From: Novosphingobium sp. UBA1948
GTDB taxonomy: Bacteria; Pseudomonadota; Alphaproteobacteria; Sphingomonadales; Sphingomonadaceae
Assembly (NCBI GenBank): GCA_002336765.1
Contig: DDES01000053.1
Coordinates: 1-20,699, forward strand
Direction: 5' to 3'
DNA: 20,699 bases
The notes beneath the pieces were generated by a model, which saw nothing but the letters and a program-made list of their open reading frames with translations, did not search any database and had not been told where the DNA came from. Below are positions 8,701-15,830 of this stretch, piece by piece. Position 1 is the first letter of the stretch. Each line of letters starts with the position of its first letter. The translations under genes were made by a program, and so were the position numbers.

Positions 8701-9894
8701 TCAGGCTGCCGCGCGCGAAGCCTCGTCGCGCTCGATCCATTCGATCAGCATGGTCAATGTGTGGCGGATGGTGCGATCCTGCTCGATCACGCGCGATTCC
8801 AGCGTGGCAAGCCTTTCGTGGATGGCATCGATCGCCGCATTCTGCGCATCCGATCCGGGCAGACCGGCGGTGTCGTTCTGGTTGGCCAGTTCGATCACAG
8901 CCTGTTGCAGCTCGGCAATCTGGGCATCACGCTGGGCCAGCGCGGCCTCGATCTGAGCCAGACCCAGCGCGGGAACGGTAGGCTCTGGGGTAGGCTGAGA
9001 CGCGGCAAACTCCTGCGCGGCGCGGACGGCGGGGGCCACGGCATGTTCGGGGCGGATCGGCGCGGGCGCGATCTGAAGTCCGCCATCGTTGTTCAGCTCG
9101 GCCATCACCTGCGCCAGCATCACGCCGTCGATGCGCTTCTTCTGCTCCACCGCGCCAAGGATCAGCAGGCGGTTGACGATCTGGTTCACGCGGCGCGGCA
9201 CACCGGCGGTGGCGGTGAAAATCTCGCCAAACACGCGCGGGTCGAATTCGGGATTGCCGTTCCACCCCACCAGACGCAGCCGGTGCAGGATATAAGGCTC
9301 CACTTCGGTGGTTTCCATCGCTTCGAGATGATGGGCCGCGATCACACGCTGGCGCAGTTGCTCCAGCTGCGGATGGGTCTGCACCAGATCGCGGAATTCG
9401 GGCTGCCCCAGCAGCAGGATCTGCAACAGCGGACGATTCCCGAGCTGGAAGTTGGAGAGCATGCGCAGTTCTTCCACCGCGCCCAGCGACAGGTTCTGCG
9501 CCTCGTCCACCACCAGCAGCACGCGGCGCCCTTCGCGCGCCTCGCGATGAAGGAAGCCCTCGATCGCGCCCAGCGCCATCGCCTTGTCATGCCCTTGCAC
9601 CGGCAGCGCGAAAGCCTGCGCCACCACATGCACCAGTTCCTCGCCGTTGAGCTTGGACGTGACGATCTGCGCGGCGGTCAGGCGCTGGCGATCAATGGTG
9701 GCCATCAGATGGGCGACCAGCGTCGATTTGCCCGCGCCCACCTCGCCGGTGATGACGATAAAGCCCTCGCCCTGCGCCAGGCCATAGCCCAGATAGGACA
9801 AGGCCTTGCGATGGGTCAGGCTCTCGAAATAGAAAGCCGGATCGGGCGTGAGCTGGAACGGACGGGCCGAAAAGCCGTAGAAATTGTCAAACAT
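8701..9894 (-). CDS. XrtA-associated AAA ATPase with a long C-terminal extension
   Basis: This 397-residue protein starts MFDNFYGFSARPFQLTPDP, the usual start of ExeA/GspA-like ATPases and their exosortase-associated branch. Walker A is GEVGAGKST (50-58), Walker B VLLVVDE (125-131) and the sensor-2 helix GVPRRVNQIVNRLL (231-244). The ATPase core ends near residue 270. The remaining 125 residues are a proline/alanine linker followed by heptad-rich helices (about 312-340 and 352-390) likely to form coiled coils. It probably energises or organises assembly of the export machine. ATG 9894 is chosen because of GGAGAG upstream and the conserved N-terminus; 126 further upstream codons are a chance extension over the neighbouring gene. 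Confidence 0.92.
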   Translation of the reverse strand: MFDNFYGFSARPFQLTPDPAFYFESLTHRKALSYLGYGLAQGEGFIVITGEVGAGKSTLVAHLMATIDRQRLTAAQIVTSKLNGEELVHVVAQAFALPVQGHDKAMALGAIEGFLHREAREGRRVLLVVDEAQNLSLGAVEELRMLSNFQLGNRPLLQILLLGQPEFRDLVQTHPQLEQLRQRVIAAHHLEAMETTEVEPYILHRLRLVGWNGNPEFDPRVFGEIFTATAGVPRRVNQIVNRLLILGAVEQKKRIDGVMLAQVMAELNNDGGLQIAPAPIRPEHAVAPAVRAAQEFAASQPTPEPTVPALGLAQIEAALAQRDAQIAELQQAVIELANQNDTAGLPGSDAQNAAIDAIHERLATLESRVIEQDRTIRHTLTMLIEWIERDEASRAAA

Positions 9895-9917
9895 CGAAAC
9901 TCTCCAAATCCCTGCCG

Positions 9918-11942
9918 TCAGAAGGTGTAGCGCATGCCGACGGAACCCGCCGTGCTCCACACATCCTTCGCCGCCTGCTGCATCACGCCGTCGAGCGCCA
10001 GCGAGGCATTGGCCGTCACGCGCCGCGAGAGGTGATGCTGATAAAGCGCTACTGCCCGCATCGCATTGACATCGCCATTGGAAGTCAATCCGCTTTGGTA
10101 GCGGTAGCCAGTCAGCGTGCCTTCCAGCGTCGAACGCGGCGTCATCGTATAGCCAGCGAACACCGAGGCCCAGTAATACTGGTCGATCTTGCCATTGATG
10201 CCCGCCAGCACGGTGGCCTGCGAGGTGATATACTGGCGGCGATCGTAGCCGAAGCCGAAGCCGGTGCGCCAACGGGCATGCTCGAGGCCATAGCCGAAGG
10301 AGAAACCACGCCCGCGATAGATCGTCGAGTTGACCGAACCCAGCGCGCCGCCAAGGCAGTTGCCGCCCGTCGAGGCGCTGACGCAGCTCATCATATTGCC
10401 GGTCACCGCATCGCGGATCGCGCTGAACTGCGAGGGCAGGTTGAACAGCGAGTTGGTGAGCGCCCCGCCAAAGCCGGTGATGCCCTCGTAAACCACGAGG
10501 TTGAACCCACTATGCTCGTTGGGGCGATAGTTGAGGAAGCCATAGCCGCCCACCTGACCATAGCGCTGGCCCACGTGGATTTCGGCATTGGTGCGATGGC
10601 TGGGGCGCCAGATCACACCGGCATCCCAGATCAGGCCTTCGGTCTGATAGGCGATCGAGCGCGGGCTGTTGGGATCGGTGACCATACGGCCACGGCTGTC
10701 GCGGATGATCGCGCCGGTCAGCGGATCGGTCACCGCATTGCGGCTCGACACCTCGACCTGCTCATAGCCGACGCCGCCCACCAGCGAGGTATCCTCGGCC
10801 ACGGGGATCTGGATCTCGCCACGGATGTGCTTGTCGATCACGCGCTGGTCAAGATTGGCGACATCTTCCTGATAATAGCCTGCATCGGCGCCAAGGCCGA
10901 CCGGCAGCGGCTCGCCCGGACGGGTGCCGATGGCGATCTTGGCATCCTGCACCACCGAATGGTTCAGCGTGTCGGCCAGCGTACTGGAGCCCGGCGCGGT
11001 GATCGTGGTGGTGGTGCCAACGCTTGTATAGCCCGCGTGGTAATGGCCGGTGATGGCCACATCGCCCGCCTGCGTCGCCAGCGTAGGGCCGGCGAACACC
11101 GAATAGACCTGCGTCATTGTGTCGGCGGTAGCGTTGCCGCCAATCGCCGCGCCATTGGTGGTGACAGCGGTGCGGTTGGCATAGCCGCCGTAATCCAGAC
11201 GCAGCGCATCGGGAATGATCGAGGAGGACAGGCGCGCAATACCGGTCACGCTGTCGCCATCCACCTTGCGGTTCCAGCCGAAGCGGCGTTCATAGCGCGC
11301 GGAAATCGTGCCCTGGTTGTTGCGGCCGTTGATCGTGGCGTCCACGCCTGCGGCCACCACCGAATAGGTCAACACATCGCTGCGCGACTGCGGGGTCAGG
11401 ATCGCCTGCACCACTTGGCCCGCCTCGATATAGGGCTTGATCGACAGGCGGCGCTTTTCGACGGTGGACTGGTCGAACACGCCAAGGCGGCGGGCCTTCA
11501 TCGCACCCTTGCCGCGCAGCGCGGTGGCTTCGGCATCGGTGTCGGAGGCGGAGGCCAGATCCGCGTTGGAATAGGCCGCGCCGTAATAGCGACTGGCCGC
11601 CTCGGTCGCGGTGGCGCGGCGCGTGAAGGCGCGCTCGCCGTTCTGGGTATAGCTGACGTCCTCGTCATAGGTGAAGACGCCATAGGGATTGTCGGCATTG
11701 ACCTGCCCCTGCGGGCCGGTCACTTCCTGCGCCGAACCATCGGTGCCGCCCGCAGGCTGCACCGATGTGGCATGGGTGTAGAGATCGGGGGCAACGCCAT
11801 CGAAACCTGTGGTGTTGGCATAGCCGGTAGGCTGGGGCTTGCTGGCCTTGGGCTGGGCTGCCGCAATCTGCGGCAGCGCCAGAGTTCCGGCCAGTGCGAC
11901 GCCCAGCGCCAGCACCGAAGATTTCGAAGGCATACCCTTCAT
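9918..11942 (-). CDS. XrtA-associated outer-membrane beta-barrel protein
   Basis: This 674-residue protein has a signal peptide ending near residue 29 (PQIAAAQ), an extended polar N-terminal region, and a long C-terminal part made of alternating aromatic and polar strands that ends in MRYTF. A terminal Phe preceded by alternating hydrophobics is the insertion signal of outer-membrane barrels. Its place between autokinase and ATPase is that of the TIGR03016-type PEP-CTERM system outer-membrane protein. It is probably the outer-membrane conduit or scaffold for the polysaccharide. Length is at the high end for the family. Two in-frame ATGs compete (11942 and 11933); I give the first, 6 bp after the kinase stop. 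Confidence 0.88.
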   Translation of the reverse strand: MKGMPSKSSVLALGVALAGTLALPQIAAAQPKASKPQPTGYANTTGFDGVAPDLYTHATSVQPAGGTDGSAQEVTGPQGQVNADNPYGVFTYDEDVSYTQNGERAFTRRATATEAASRYYGAAYSNADLASASDTDAEATALRGKGAMKARRLGVFDQSTVEKRRLSIKPYIEAGQVVQAILTPQSRSDVLTYSVVAAGVDATINGRNNQGTISARYERRFGWNRKVDGDSVTGIARLSSSIIPDALRLDYGGYANRTAVTTNGAAIGGNATADTMTQVYSVFAGPTLATQAGDVAITGHYHAGYTSVGTTTTITAPGSSTLADTLNHSVVQDAKIAIGTRPGEPLPVGLGADAGYYQEDVANLDQRVIDKHIRGEIQIPVAEDTSLVGGVGYEQVEVSSRNAVTDPLTGAIIRDSRGRMVTDPNSPRSIAYQTEGLIWDAGVIWRPSHRTNAEIHVGQRYGQVGGYGFLNYRPNEHSGFNLVVYEGITGFGGALTNSLFNLPSQFSAIRDAVTGNMMSCVSASTGGNCLGGALGSVNSTIYRGRGFSFGYGLEHARWRTGFGFGYDRRQYITSQATVLAGINGKIDQYYWASVFAGYTMTPRSTLEGTLTGYRYQSGLTSNGDVNAMRAVALYQHHLSRRVTANASLALDGVMQQAAKDVWSTAGSVGMRYTF

Positions 11943-11948
11943 ATCACA

Positions 11949-13040
11949 TCACCCGCGGTAGTTGTGGTAAGTGCCAAAGCGACGACCGCTCGGGCTGTAT
12001 TGCGTGCCGTTGAGCAGCGCCTGCACATTGGGGCAGCCCGCCAGCAGACCGGCGGCATCCTGCACCGCCGAACCGGCCGTCTGTTCCGCCTTCACGACGA
12101 GGATGGCCTGACCCGAGAGCTTGGCAACCTCGACCGCGATGGAAGCGGCCAGCACGGGGGGCGTGTCGAACAGCACGATACGGTTGGGATGACCCTCGAC
12201 CAGCTGTTCCAGCACGGCGCGGGCACGGGCCGAGGCCAGATATTCCGCATCCGAGCTGGTCGGGCGACCGCCCGACAGCACCGAGAGACCCTGCACATCG
12301 GTCTGCATCACGAAATCACGCACATCATAGCGCGGATCGGCGATGGCATCGACCAGACCCGGACCACCGGGCAGGCCCAGCGTCGAGAGCACCGAGGCAC
12401 GCGCCAGATCGAGATCGACCAGCACCACTTCGCTGTCCTTTTCCGCCGCGATCGACATGGCCAGATTGATCGCGCAGAAGGTCTTGCCCTCGCCCGGCAG
12501 CGCCGAGGTGACAAGGATCGTCTGGGCTTCAAGGCCCGCACCCTGACGGCGCAGATCGTTCGACTGCTCCAGCAACTGGCGCTTGGCGATGCGGAACTCT
12601 TCCACCTGCGCCGAAGGACCGCTGCCAGGGGTGGCAAAGCCTTCGAGGCTCAGCTTCTGGTGGTTGATGCGGTGGAACTGCTGGCGCACAGGCTGCGGAG
12701 CCGGAGCGTAGCCCTGCGGAGCATAGCCCTGAGGAGCGGCCTGCTGCGGCATGTCGCCGTAGAAGGGCGTCTGCGGGATCGGCGCCACAATCGGCTGGGG
12801 CTGCTGCGGCACGGTGTAGCCCTGGGGGGCGTAACCCTGCGGCGCATAGGCCTGCGGCTGGGGAGCGTAACCCTGCGGGGCGGCGCCCAGCGAGGGCGAC
12901 AGCATGTCAGCCGGACCGGCGGGGGGCACGAACTGGCCGCGGTCGAGGGCCGACATGGCGCGCTGGATCAGCGAGCTATGGCTTTCCTCGGGCTGGGGCT
13001 GCGGGTTGGGATACGGATTGTTCTTGAGAGCTTCGTTCAT
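11949..13040 (-). CDS. XrtA-associated tyrosine autokinase (CpsD/BY-kinase-like)
   Basis: This 363-residue cytoplasmic protein is a bacterial tyrosine kinase of the CpsD/Wzc-C type. It has Walker A TSALPGEGKT (178-187), Walker A' VVLVDLDL (205-212) and Walker B RIVLFDTPP (287-295). Such kinases autophosphorylate a C-terminal tyrosine cluster and control polymer length with the membrane chain-length protein encoded just upstream. The C-terminus has only three tyrosines (348, 358, 361). Unusually, residues 50-120 form a proline/glutamine-rich low-complexity segment with five APQGY copies. ATG 13040 follows a GAGGAGG site that overlaps the TGA of the preceding gene, so the two are tightly coupled; the frame is open 23 codons further upstream without support. 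Confidence 0.92.
   Translation of the reverse strand: MNEALKNNPYPNPQPQPEESHSSLIQRAMSALDRGQFVPPAGPADMLSPSLGAAPQGYAPQPQAYAPQGYAPQGYTVPQQPQPIVAPIPQTPFYGDMPQQAAPQGYAPQGYAPAPQPVRQQFHRINHQKLSLEGFATPGSGPSAQVEEFRIAKRQLLEQSNDLRRQGAGLEAQTILVTSALPGEGKTFCAINLAMSIAAEKDSEVVLVDLDLARASVLSTLGLPGGPGLVDAIADPRYDVRDFVMQTDVQGLSVLSGGRPTSSDAEYLASARARAVLEQLVEGHPNRIVLFDTPPVLAASIAVEVAKLSGQAILVVKAEQTAGSAVQDAAGLLAGCPNVQALLNGTQYSPSGRRFGTYHNYRG
12708..12881 (-). repeat. APQGY-coding low-complexity repeat in the autokinase gene
   Basis: Five copies of the pentapeptide APQGY are encoded (residues 54-58, 66-70, 71-75, 102-106 and 107-111 of the autokinase), two pairs of them in tandem. The DNA shows matching degenerate copies of CGCAGGGTTACGCTCC-like units on the coding strand. 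The segment precedes the nucleotide-binding domain and should be disordered. Confidence 0.75.
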
Positions 13041-13050
13041 GTCAGCCTCC

Positions 13051-14583
13051 TCACGCGATCGAGCCGCGCTGGATGAATTCCATCGCCAGCAGCAGGGCAA
13101 ACACACCACCCAGCGCGACCGACGCGACGTAGAAGTTACGAGCCTTGCGAGCCTGCGAAGCCTGTGCCTCGGCGGTCAGCGACTGGGAAATGGCGCCCAG
13201 AACCGGCAGACCCGTGGTGCGTTCCAGCTTGCTCGTGGTGGCAAAGCTCGACTGCATCTCGCTGGCGGCAAAGGCGACACCCAGACCGGCAACCGCGCCA
13301 CCCACCAGCACCAGCAGCAGCAGCAGCGGGCGATTGGGAGCAACCGGAGCGCGCGGCATGACCGGCGGGTCGAGCACATCGACCTTGGCGGTGCCACGGG
13401 CCGAGACAACCTGACCCTTGAGGCGCAGATTCTCGCGGTCGGTCAGCATCTTGTCATACTGGCTCTTGAGCACGTCGTAATCGCGGCTGATGTTCTGGGC
13501 TTCCTGCACAAGGGCGGGGTTCGAGAACTGCTGACCGGCGATCTGCTCGATTTCGGTAGCGGCAGCGGCGCGGCGGGCCTGCAGCGACTGCAGATTGGCC
13601 TGACGTTCCGCACGCGTGGCTTCCAGCGTGGCATAGGTCGGATTGGGCGTGCCGGCTGTGGCGATCATGGAGCCACCGTCCTTCTTGGCCTGACGGCGCA
13701 GGAAGGCGATCTGGTTGCGGGCCGAGATCACGTCGGGGTGGTTCTCGGTCAGGCCACGGGCGCGCATCATTTCAAGATCGGCCTGCACCTGGGCCAGTTG
13801 GCCCTTGGCACCGCCTGCGGCACCGGCAACAGTCAGCGTCTGGGGCGTGCTGGTGATCTGGGCGTTGATGGCGGCCAGCGAACCCTGCGCGGCGGCAATG
13901 TCGGCATCCAGACCGCGGATCGCGGCGCGGCCCTGTTCCAGACGCTGGATCAGCGAGGTGCCGCCCTGCGCCAGTTCGGGATGCGCGGTTTCAAAGGCCA
14001 GACGGCGCTGTTCGGCAGCCTGAAGCTCGCCCTGACGGCTGGCCAGCTGCTGGTCGAGGAACTGAAGCGTCTGCTTCATTTCGCCCTGACCGCCGTCCAT
14101 GTTCTCGGCCTTGAAGATGTCGATCAGCTTCTGGACAACATCGCGGCTGACCTTGGCATTCTCGCCATCCGACAGGCGCAGCGAGGACGAGCGCGCGGTG
14201 ATGGTGAACAGGTTGTCCTGCTCGCTGGTGATCTTGATCGCCTTGGCAAGACCCGCCACGGCGCTATCCATCTGCTTGCGGCTGGTGATGTTTTCACCAA
14301 GACGCGTTTCGCGGATGACCTTTTCAAGGTTCAGCGTGCCGGTGAGCGAGTCGCGCACCTTGTCGATGCTGGCCTTGCGGTCGGCATCGTTGATGCCCAC
14401 CTGCGTCGCTAGCGGGTCATAGAGTTGAACAAAAACGCGGGCGCGCGATTCATAGCTGTTGGGCACCATCGTGACACCAAGCCAGCCAAGAACGCACACC
14501 ACCCACGCAACCGCGAGAGCGAGCCAGCGGCGCTGCCAGATGCTGTGCAGCGTGGCCCTGAGATCGTCGTAAAGCGTATTCAT
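13051..14583 (-). CDS. XrtA-associated polysaccharide chain-length determinant (Wzz/GNVR type)
   Basis: This 510-residue inner-membrane protein has a membrane helix at about residues 20-40, a large periplasmic domain rich in long helices (coiled-coil-like at about 240-400), and a proline-rich motif followed by a second helix at 419-439. A third hydrophobic helix near 484-503 lies close to the C-terminus. This is the Wzz/Wzc N-domain plan, and the length and placement fit the PEP-CTERM locus chain-length subfamily. It sets polymer length and recruits the separately encoded autokinase downstream. It begins 18 bp after the export gene stop, behind a GGGGGA sequence. Its stop codon is embedded in the ribosome site of the kinase gene. 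Confidence 0.92.
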   Translation of the reverse strand: MNTLYDDLRATLHSIWQRRWLALAVAWVVCVLGWLGVTMVPNSYESRARVFVQLYDPLATQVGINDADRKASIDKVRDSLTGTLNLEKVIRETRLGENITSRKQMDSAVAGLAKAIKITSEQDNLFTITARSSSLRLSDGENAKVSRDVVQKLIDIFKAENMDGGQGEMKQTLQFLDQQLASRQGELQAAEQRRLAFETAHPELAQGGTSLIQRLEQGRAAIRGLDADIAAAQGSLAAINAQITSTPQTLTVAGAAGGAKGQLAQVQADLEMMRARGLTENHPDVISARNQIAFLRRQAKKDGGSMIATAGTPNPTYATLEATRAERQANLQSLQARRAAAATEIEQIAGQQFSNPALVQEAQNISRDYDVLKSQYDKMLTDRENLRLKGQVVSARGTAKVDVLDPPVMPRAPVAPNRPLLLLLVLVGGAVAGLGVAFAASEMQSSFATTSKLERTTGLPVLGAISQSLTAEAQASQARKARNFYVASVALGGVFALLLAMEFIQRGSIA

Positions 14584-14601
14584 TGGGTGGTCCCCCGTTT
14601 C

Positions 14602-15258
14602 TTAGAAGATGCTTTCGGGGATGATGATCACATCGCCCGGCATCAGCATGACATTGGCCTTGGCATCGCCACGCTTGAACAGGTCGCCCAGACGCAGCGA
14701 GAATTCCTTCTGCTTGCCGGTGGCCTTGTCGAAGCGGACGAGTTTCGAGCGGTTGCCCGAGGCGAATTCGTTCATGCCACCCACCGCGATCATCGCGTCG
14801 AGGATGGTCATATTGGCGCGATAGGGGATCGAGGCCGGACGGCCGGTCGCACCCACCACGCGGATCTGTTCGGAAAACGTGCCGGCAAAGCGGTTCACGA
14901 TTACCGAGACCAGCGGATCCTGAATATACTGGCTGAGCTGGAGCTGGATGTCCTGCGCCAGCATCGAGGGCGTCTTGCCCGTGGCGGGCAGGTCGGCAAT
15001 CAGCGGCGTGGTAATGCGGCCATCGGGGCGCACCTGCACCTTGGCACCCAGTTCGGGGTTGCGCCAGACGAACACGGTCAGCTCGTCCATCGGGCCGATC
15101 ACGTAATCTTCACCGGGCCCTTCCTGCAACGCCACGAAATTGGCGGAAGGCAGGCGCGGGGCTTTGGCGGCTTGGGCCGGGCTGCTGATGGCAACGGTGG
15201 CCAGTGCGGCCCCGGCCAGCAGCCCGGTCAGCAGCGGGGCGAAACTCTTGCTCGACAT
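14602..15258 (-). CDS. XrtA-associated polysaccharide export protein (Wza-like, PES/SLBB)
   Basis: This 218-residue secreted protein has a signal peptide ending at AQA (residue 30), a Poly_export domain (about 48-122, starting DYVIGPMDELTVFVWRNPEL) and an SLBB domain (about 130-205). There is no lipobox cysteine at the cleavage site, so it is probably periplasmic or a non-lipidated member of the outer-membrane polysaccharide export group. It is half the length of E. coli Wza and lacks the C-terminal membrane helix, so the separate beta-barrel protein downstream may supply the outer-membrane pore. AAGGA precedes ATG 15258; the frame is open to 15522 without a ribosome site. It is the first gene of the ten-gene operon. 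Confidence 0.93.
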   Translation of the reverse strand: MSSKSFAPLLTGLLAGAALATVAISSPAQAAKAPRLPSANFVALQEGPGEDYVIGPMDELTVFVWRNPELGAKVQVRPDGRITTPLIADLPATGKTPSMLAQDIQLQLSQYIQDPLVSVIVNRFAGTFSEQIRVVGATGRPASIPYRANMTILDAMIAVGGMNEFASGNRSKLVRFDKATGKQKEFSLRLGDLFKRGDAKANVMLMPGDVIIIPESIF

Positions 15259-15339
15259 GGTCCTTATCCTCGACGACGCCGACCATCGCCAGCAGGAGAA
15301 ATTCCGGCTGGGAGGTGCGGCAGTACATGGTGAGGTATG

Positions 15340-15350
15340 CCCTTGAAGGG
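15340..15350. repeat. Short dyad in the polysaccharide operon leader
   Basis: CCCTTGAAGGG is a perfect 5-bp dyad around one base. It would fall in the 5' untranslated region if the sigma-54 candidate at 15399-15415 is used. It could be a small operator or an RNA hairpin; chance is not excluded. Confidence 0.35.
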
Positions 15351-15398
15351 TAAAAATCCAGTTAGCCACCGGCGTGATGGCCGCCATCGGGCGTGTTT

Positions 15399-15415
15399 CG
15401 CAAATGCCGGTCCAG
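15399..15415 (-). promoter_or_regulatory. Candidate sigma-54 promoter of the polysaccharide operon
   Basis: On the minus strand the sequence is CTGGACCGGCATTTGCG. It has the invariant GG (15413-15412) and GC (15401-15400) with exactly 10 bases between, and the TTTGC half of the TGGCAC-N5-TTGC consensus; the mismatches are in the CAC part of the -24 element. A start about 12 nt further on would leave a leader of roughly 130 nt before ATG 15258. PEP-CTERM/exosortase systems in other bacteria are tied to the sigma-54 activator PrsR, which makes this plausible. Neither PrsR nor RpoN is encoded in the window. Confidence 0.5.
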
Positions 15416-15482
15416 AAACGGGACACTGACTTGGCAATTGTTAAACGAGGTAATTGACAGTGACGGTCTTGAGCCATTGCAG

Positions 15483-15528
15483 ACCATTTCTGGTTATTGA
15501 ATTTGGTTACCAGAGACTTCAAAATGGT
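15483..15528. promoter_or_regulatory. Nested dyads upstream of the sigma-54 candidate
   Basis: ACCATTT (15483-15489) and AAATGGT (15522-15528) are inverted copies. Inside them lie CTGGT (15490-15494) and ACCAG (15509-15513), also inverted, plus the short dyad TGGTTACCA. The block sits 70-115 bp upstream of the sigma-54 candidate, the usual distance for an enhancer-binding activator. Whether it binds a protein is inference. Confidence 0.4.
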
Positions 15529-15542
15529 TAATATTTTCTTAA
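15524..15542 (-). promoter_or_regulatory. CtrA-type binding site
   Basis: On the minus strand the sequence is TTAAGAAAATATTAACCAT. It contains the full alphaproteobacterial CtrA consensus TTAA-N7-TTAA and also the TTAACCAT half-site. CtrA is the cell-cycle response regulator that controls envelope and surface genes in this class. The site lies about 270 bp upstream of the first polysaccharide gene. Site identity is by consensus only. Confidence 0.55.
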
Positions 15543-15631
15543 ACCGCTATTACAGCTATGATGAAGGTCCAGACTTTCTGCGGGAAAGGATCGTTAAAAT
15601 CGCCGGATAGCGAGCGCCGCGCAACAACCGA

Positions 15632-15680
15632 CCATACCGCGGGCACGATCCGCGAATCCCGCCCATACCGCGCGCTCGAT
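15632..15680. repeat. 18-bp direct repeat pair, 31-bp period
   Basis: CCATACCGCGGGCACGAT at 15632-15649 recurs as CCATACCGCGCGCTCGAT at 15663-15680, with 16 of 18 bases identical and a 31-bp period, close to three helical turns. Next to it ATGGCCC occurs at 15679-15685 and 15690-15696, one turn apart. The pairs lie between the decarboxylase terminator and the AT-rich promoter region, a plausible location for regulator sites. Confidence 0.6.
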
Positions 15681-15731
15681 GGCCCGATCATGGCCCAAAC
15701 CGACCCCGCAACGCCGCCAGGTCCGGCGCAT

Positions 15732-15756
15732 AAAAAGGGCCGCCCGAAGGCAGCCC
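15732..15756 (-). terminator. Rho-independent terminator of the decarboxylase operon
   Basis: Read on the minus strand, GGGCTGCC (15756-15749) pairs with GGCGGCCC (15744-15737) with one G-T wobble around a TTCG tetraloop, followed by five T (15736-15732). It lies 75 bp past the decarboxylase stop. It separates the ligase-decarboxylase operon from the polysaccharide operon on the same strand, so the latter needs its own promoter. Confidence 0.88.
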
Positions 15757-15788
15757 AATCGTTAACAAATGGCCGATTTCCGGCGTTT

Positions 15789-15796
15789 TTAACCAT
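15789..15796 (+). promoter_or_regulatory. Second CtrA-type half-site
   Basis: TTAACCAT, the CtrA half-site, occurs here without a partner TTAA at the right spacing. It lies between the decarboxylase stop and its terminator, where transcription should be ending. An eight-base match is weak evidence by itself. Confidence 0.2.
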
Positions 15797-15830
15797 TCCG
15801 ACAGGGGATTTGCCCCGCGGTACCCGCGAA

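Larger units (their letters stand above)
15259..15830. other. 572-bp gene-free regulatory region
   Basis: No convincing gene lies here on either strand. Reading toward the polysaccharide operon (right to left), it holds the terminator of the decarboxylase operon, an 18-bp direct repeat pair, an AT-rich stretch at 15425-15560 with a CtrA-type site and nested dyads, a sigma-54-type promoter candidate, and a leader of roughly 130 nt. The separate entries give each element. AT content of the central part contrasts with the GC-rich flanks, as expected of a promoter region. Confidence 0.85.

Noticed and set aside
12708..12881. CRISPR-like short repeats
   Set aside because: The repeats are in frame, degenerate at third positions and encode APQGY; there are no unique spacers of constant length.
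10032..13076. 1014-codon open frame on the plus strand
   Set aside because: It lies antisense to the beta-barrel and autokinase genes, is His/Arg/Gly-rich without domain features, and arises from GC-rich codon bias on the true strand.
15110..15328. 72-codon minus-strand frame in the leader of the export gene
   Set aside because: It overlaps the export gene out of frame, lacks a good ribosome site and has no leader-peptide feature such as a run of regulatory codons with a terminator.
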